Positions 59,701 through 64,000 of a stretch of 64,000 bases of DNA are shown piece by piece (position 1 is the stretch's first letter; every line of letters starts with the position of its first letter). Location: assembly GCA_015039465.1 (NCBI GenBank), contig MU130366.1, positions 158,772 through 222,771 of the forward strand, read 5' to 3'. The DNA comes from Phlegmacium glaucopus (lineage: Eukaryota; Basidiomycota; Agaricomycetes; Agaricales; Cortinariaceae). The translations under genes and the position numbers were made by a program. The notes under the pieces are model-generated. The model saw only the letters and a list, made by a program, of their open reading frames with translations. It made no database searches and was not told the DNA's origin.

Positions 59701-62645
59701 CGGCTATTAGCGTTGTTCCTGGAGTTGTTGTTGAGGGATGAGACGTCATCCTCAGGGTACACATCAATATCGTCGTCTTCTATACGATGGCCTCGTTCAT
59801 TGTAAACTATCACAGCAGGTCCGCTTTAAAAAAGAAAGAATAGATTTTTGTTAGGGTCTTTGCAAGTCCAGATAGATGTAGATATCGCTTACAATTTTGT
59901 CTGATCCTTTAAGAGTCGGGAAAAAAAGAAGAAACAAAACAATCGTCAGTAAAAGACCGTCGATGTCAAGAAGCTAGAGCAGCAACATACTTTGTCCTTC
60001 CACTTCATCCTTGCCTTGAACTCTGTGAGCCCGAAATGTATTTCAACGGAAAACACAATCGTCCAATACTTCTTTCCATTCTTTCCCTGTTTAGGCTCCG
60101 CACTGCCACTCAAAAGCGATAGATCAGCTTGTACAACACATAATGTGGAGAAGTTGTCTATGAAAGAGGGTGTCAATCCTTTTAGTGGACAGAAACAAAG
60201 GAAATCACAAGCACCATCGCGTCGATTGATCCACTCTGGAACCACGTTTCCACCTCTATAACACCAGACTTCTACTTCGAACACGGAGAGCATCGATAAG
60301 TTCGTCAACTCTGTACAGTATTTTCTCGTAAACACTGTAGATTCTTTCACTTTTACACCCTATAAAAACAATCAGGCCGCCAGGTCACTCTAACAAGTGA
60401 AAAGATGCAACTCACCCTCGACAAAATACAATCAAAGGCATCCGGCAAAAGCTTGGGCCCTGAAGGGAGCTCGCAGAGCTTTTCCTTCCTCCGTTCGTGA
60501 TCAGGGTTGCTGGGGTCGAGCTCTCTAAGAAACTCGACGCCATACATGAACTTGGACATGCGTGCAGAGACGTGGTGATCACAATAGAACCCGATGGCGC
60601 CGTCAGCCACAGCTTTGGAGCTATCGCAAAAGGAGGTTAGCAAGGTAGTTGATGTACATAAGTAGTTAAAAAGATATACACACGTTTGCGTGTCTGGTCT
60701 ACTAACTTTGACGTCAGAAGGGGCCAAACGTTCCTGCAATTGTCTGCATTGTATGACAGTCAGTGGAACTACAAAGGCAATTCAAAGAGTGCAAGAAAAG
60801 TTGCGTACGCGAATAGCCAAGGAGATGCAGCGTATCCTCCTACCAAGAAAATAGACTGTTGATGCAAGGAACGTCCATAAACAAGTGTAGATAAAAATAT
60901 GGAAACATGGACGCACTTTAATGGTACCATTGGATGCATGGATTTGGGATTTTATTGCGCCGACAGCGGCTGGAGAAAACGAAAGTAAATATAAGCTCGA
61001 TATCGGAATACGACAAGACTGCAGCATGCTTACCATCCACAGAAGGCTCAAAAAGGTTTGCAACTAGCGAAGGAAGATCGGTTAAAGGATGCTTGTTTTT
61101 ATAGAGGTTCGCAGCTTACCTTCATTTCTACAGGTAAGTAGGAACACGAGCATTAGTTACGAGTACAACGGCCAAATGGACAGGCGACAACAACAATTTC
61201 TTACCCCGACAACTTTAACTGCCCATTTCGAATTCCCACACTCAAGTCCTATGAAAACGCAAATACATAGATCAATTAGCATTGTTTCGTTGTTTTTATT
61301 ATGCACGACTATGACATACTTTATCCAGTGGGGATCCAAATGGGACAAACTGCATTTCACGACTATCACGAAAGAGGCGCTTAGTCGTTTCGTCGAATCT
61401 GCGTGTGATGTGATCAAGTGCATCGGCGGTCCCGTATTTTGAATTTTTCAGTTTTTCTATTTGATCAGAGGTGTTAGTGAGCGATTCATGTCTTCAGCAA
61501 AAGCAGTTGAATATCACCTTGAAAGAAGTCTCTTGCGCGTCTGCTCACGAATACGGATCCAGCAAAGATACCTATAATGGTTGGTCAATACGGTGTGGTA
61601 GATATACTTGTCAGACAATGACATACAATCTGGTGGGGCAATTTCTTCCATTGCAAGAGGAGCCGTGCCTTTTATAGCATAAGAGCTGATATCTAGCGTT
61701 CCACCACCCGCATCTGCGATGAGAAACCCGTTCTTTGAGGGGTTCTAGAAAGACAAGTGAATTTCCCAAGGTCTGAATAAAGTCAAAGGAAAGCTTACTG
61801 AAAGTACATCGTTCGCTAATCCACTCAACACACAAGCATGCAAACTCGCCTCTCCTTCAGTTACAAACCTAATCCTCGCCTTTCCCGCGTCAGTGTCCGG
61901 TACCAAGCCCCCGTAAACTGCTGCATTCCTCATGCGTGTTTGTTGTGGTCCTTCCCATCCGTTTGGGTGGCTCAACACAAACTGGATATCAGATTCGACT
62001 GCATTCCACAGGGAAGTGCCGTTGGCATGTGTATCTGTTATGAAAGAACGGGTGCAGCGGTAAAGGTAGGCAAGATAGTCTCCGAAGACATGTACAGGTG
62101 TTTTCCGTTTCGGCAGGGGGGTGAGGCGCATGCCGTTCATATTGAGTTGCATTGTGCGTGGGCGAAGGCGAAGTTTGAATCTGAGGGGTGGTTGGATCTG
62201 GAAGTAGAAGGCATGGCTAAGAATACCTACAGTTCTGCTTTGATCCAACCTTCATCTTCTGCTTGGGCAACGATGGAACTGGTATCTGCTTCTGCACCTG
62301 CAGCCATAATGCGGCCATGCTTGTCATAGTAAATTACAGATGGAATCTTGGAATTTCCGGCTACATGTTCTTGTCCAGGAAATCTGTAAAAGAAAGATGA
62401 GTGTGATGATTTCCTTCCTTTTTTTGCCATGTTCGACGTACCGAGTTACTCCGTGAATTTTTGGAATCTCGCCTGGTTCTAAAATGGCATAAGATACCTA
62501 TATAAAAAAAGGTGCCGGGTCAGAACGAGCGTGATGATGATGTTGTTATACGTACACCACTGAAAGTTGTGCCAACGTCGATCGCAATGACGAGTGATCG
62601 AGATAGACCACTGTATGGTTTTCGTGTGTCCGCTGGGTGCTTCAT
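56781..62645 (-). CDS. HSPA12-like Hsp70 ATPase fused to a long disordered and coiled-coil tail (1620 aa)
   Basis: Seventeen exons in phase: 62556-62645, 62442-62497, 62231-62383, 61799-62180, 61627-61744, 61518-61571, 61320-61456, 61205-61248, 61120-61127, 61034-61063, 60917-60969, 60809-60855, 60684-60743, 60416-60620, 59991-60359, 59893-59906 and 56781-59823. The ATPase has [28 protein letters not shown] and [14 protein letters not shown]; the Hsp70-like part ends at [19 protein letters not shown]. Exons of 8 and 14 nt then lead to [13 protein letters not shown], which is continuous with a 1010-residue tail: Ser-rich, Pro-Val-Glu repeats, eight RLEQE units, Gly-Trp pieces and poly-Lys. The last exon has no usable ATG at its start, so it is not a separate gene. 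A 36-nt GT...AG stretch inside exon 15 might be an intron. Chaperone clients are unknown. Confidence 0.88.
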
Positions 62646-62884
62646 GGTTTCAGAAACACAGAAACCGAGGAGGGGTAGATATAATACAATGGGTCAAGGG
62701 TGGAAAATTTTTGTAACACGAGTTTGATGTTTGCTTGTGCAACGTTGTTACAATGCGGCTGAAGCGTGTCCGGAGCAGCACCCTAAGCACCCCTTCCCTT
62801 TTTCTTTTTTTCCTAATCGTGATCGTTGAGCTCAAGATTTGATTGAACAATTTGTAGTTGATAAAATCGGTGTTTGTCGCTGTC
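62646..62884. promoter_or_regulatory. Divergent promoter, Hsp70-like and coiled-coil gene
   Basis: 239 bp between opposing ATG codons; no precise element is assigned. Confidence 0.45.
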
Positions 62885-64000
62885 ATGTCCACCCTGCTCA
62901 ACTTCTTCTCAACTTACATCTCTCCATCTGCCTCCCCACATCCAGCAAGTTTTCCTCTCCCGATATCTCGGCAATCTTCGTTAAAAGCACGGTTGGATGC
63001 AGCTTGTCAATCACCATCAAGCACATTATCTCTTTTGTCCCCTGAAGCCATGCGTCGCGAACTTGATGCTTCAAAACATGATCTTGCTCGCGCTCAAGCA
63101 GACACTACCCGTCTAGAAGAGCGTTGCAAAATGCTAGAGAAAACTTTGAAAGACACTAGAGAGGTTTTACGGTCAAGAGAAGCAGAGCTTGACCGTCTTC
63201 GCAGGGAGAGGGATCGCGAGAGGGTAGAGAGGAGGCGCAGTGACGTTGGTCCTAGAAATTCAAGTCCCAACAAGATCGTATACCCAAGGGGTAGCAGTTC
63301 ACTCGATACCCGCATCACATCCACTGATATCCAACACTGGCATCGTCCCCAATCTCCATCCTCTTCCTCTATAAGCAGCCACGGCACCCTGCCAGACGAA
63401 GAGCGAGCTCGTATACGTAGCTCTGAATCGTACCTGTCCAGGATAGACTCTTGGTCAGGCGCACAAGTCCTCCAAGCAGTACACGACATCAACTCGGAAA
63501 TCCTACAATTCGCAGCTTCAGCTACTGAGGTATCCACCTTTTCAACATCACGCACGCGTCCTACTACAGCCATACAAGATACTACCGCCCGTATCGGTCC
63601 TTACATGACACGTATCCTATCTGGCAGAGATCATTCTCAAGACCCGCTTCTCGTTCAACTGGCACTTCAGGGTTGTGTATCCCTCTGCATAGCTCGTGCC
63701 CTCAGTTCTTTCTGTATTGGTTTTCCATCAAAATCGGACGCAGTACTCGCTCAACTTTACTCTCACATCCATTTAAATGAACCTCAGCCAACTTCTGCGA
63801 AGTGGCGTTCACTAACTCACCAACATATTCACGCCATCTATCCCACCCTTACAGAATATTCAGTCAACGAGTTAAGCGACACCATCTTACGATGGTCAGC
63901 TGATATCTTCGTCGTCGCCGGTTGGCAGTCGTTTTCTTCGCCAACAAATAACAACGGCCCAATAACAACTGTCTTACGCAGTTTATACTTCGACCAAATT
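62885..64000 (+). CDS. Coiled-coil protein, 5' part (runs off the right edge)
   Basis: An open frame of 372 codons from an ATG at 62885, still open at the window end. Residues 58-120 are a coiled coil (REAELDRLRRERDRERVERR at its end). A Ser-rich linker follows (SSSSISSHG), then a helical, hydrophobic domain with a GCVSLCIARALSSFCIGF stretch and W-containing helices. Similar proteins occur throughout mushroom genomes, but I know no function. The start sits 239 bp from the Hsp70-like gene on the other strand. Confidence 0.7.
   Translation, partial: MSTLLNFFSTYISPSASPHPASFPLPISRQSSLKARLDAACQSPSSTLSLLSPEAMRRELDASKHDLARAQADTTRLEERCKMLEKTLKDTREVLRSREAELDRLRRERDRERVERRRSDVGPRNSSPNKIVYPRGSSSLDTRITSTDIQHWHRPQSPSSSSISSHGTLPDEERARIRSSESYLSRIDSWSGAQVLQAVHDINSEILQFAASATEVSTFSTSRTRPTTAIQDTTARIGPYMTRILSGRDHSQDPLLVQLALQGCVSLCIARALSSFCIGFPSKSDAVLAQLYSHIHLNEPQPTSAKWRSLTHQHIHAIYPTLTEYSVNELSDTILRWSADIFVVAGWQSFSSPTNNNGPITTVLRSLYFDQI

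Noticed and set aside
56781..59813. A separate 1010-aa gene
   Set aside because: The frame has no ATG at its start (it begins GTG ATA GTT), and splices join it in phase to the Hsp70-like exons.
1..64000. CRISPR arrays, bacterial operons, Shine-Dalgarno sites, riboswitches
   Set aside because: The introns and gene families show a eukaryotic nuclear genome, and no regularly spaced repeats of that type were seen.

Overview
This is a nuclear window from a mushroom-forming basidiomycete (Agaricomycete type). The genes are broken by many short GT-AG introns, mostly about 47-75 nt. The protein families are typical of that group: an HSPA12-like Hsp70, tandem BTB proteins, an F-box/leucine-rich protein, a Crinkler-type kinase-like protein and a ferritin-like Rds1-type relic. 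I built the gene models by eye from splice signals, reading-frame phase and recalled family motifs. No alignment or search was run. Each multi-exon CDS model whose exon lengths I summed closes to a multiple of three.

Layout. 1-1710 holds the 5' end of galactokinase (GAL1, minus strand, running off the left edge). 1711-8060 is gene-poor. 8061-11196 holds a 50-residue cysteine-rich protein and a CaMKK/Sak1-like kinase. 11801-15382 holds a MITE-like element, a PD-(D/E)XK-like protein and a Crinkler-type kinase-like protein. 15921-23243 is a tandem array of four BTB genes plus a BTB relic and a retroposon insertion. 23985-28202 holds VPS29, a membrane protein and a small conserved protein. 28853-30020 is a decayed ferritin-like gene.

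30340-43930 is the housekeeping core: a NOPCHAP1-like protein, a long coiled-coil membrane protein, a Sis1-type DnaJ, VTC1, two uncharacterised proteins, COQ9 and eIF3j. 43931-51502 is mostly empty, apart from one paralogue of the 38699-39400 gene. 51503-56640 holds an F-box gene and two duplicated units carrying a small secreted Ser/Pro-rich protein, one copy broken and one intact. 56781-62645 is a single very long gene joining an Hsp70-like ATPase to a disordered and coiled-coil tail of about 1010 residues. 62885-64000 is the start of a coiled-coil protein that runs off the right edge.

The housekeeping genes do not form one pathway, but four pairs are arranged head to head over gaps of about 178-239 bp, as if they shared promoters. 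The points most worth checking are the Hsp70 fusion, the very small exons (8, 8, 10, 14 and 16 nt, plus a possible exon consisting only of the start codon), the two retroposon insertions dated by intact paralogous empty sites, and the duplicated exon-intron module in the secreted-protein locus.
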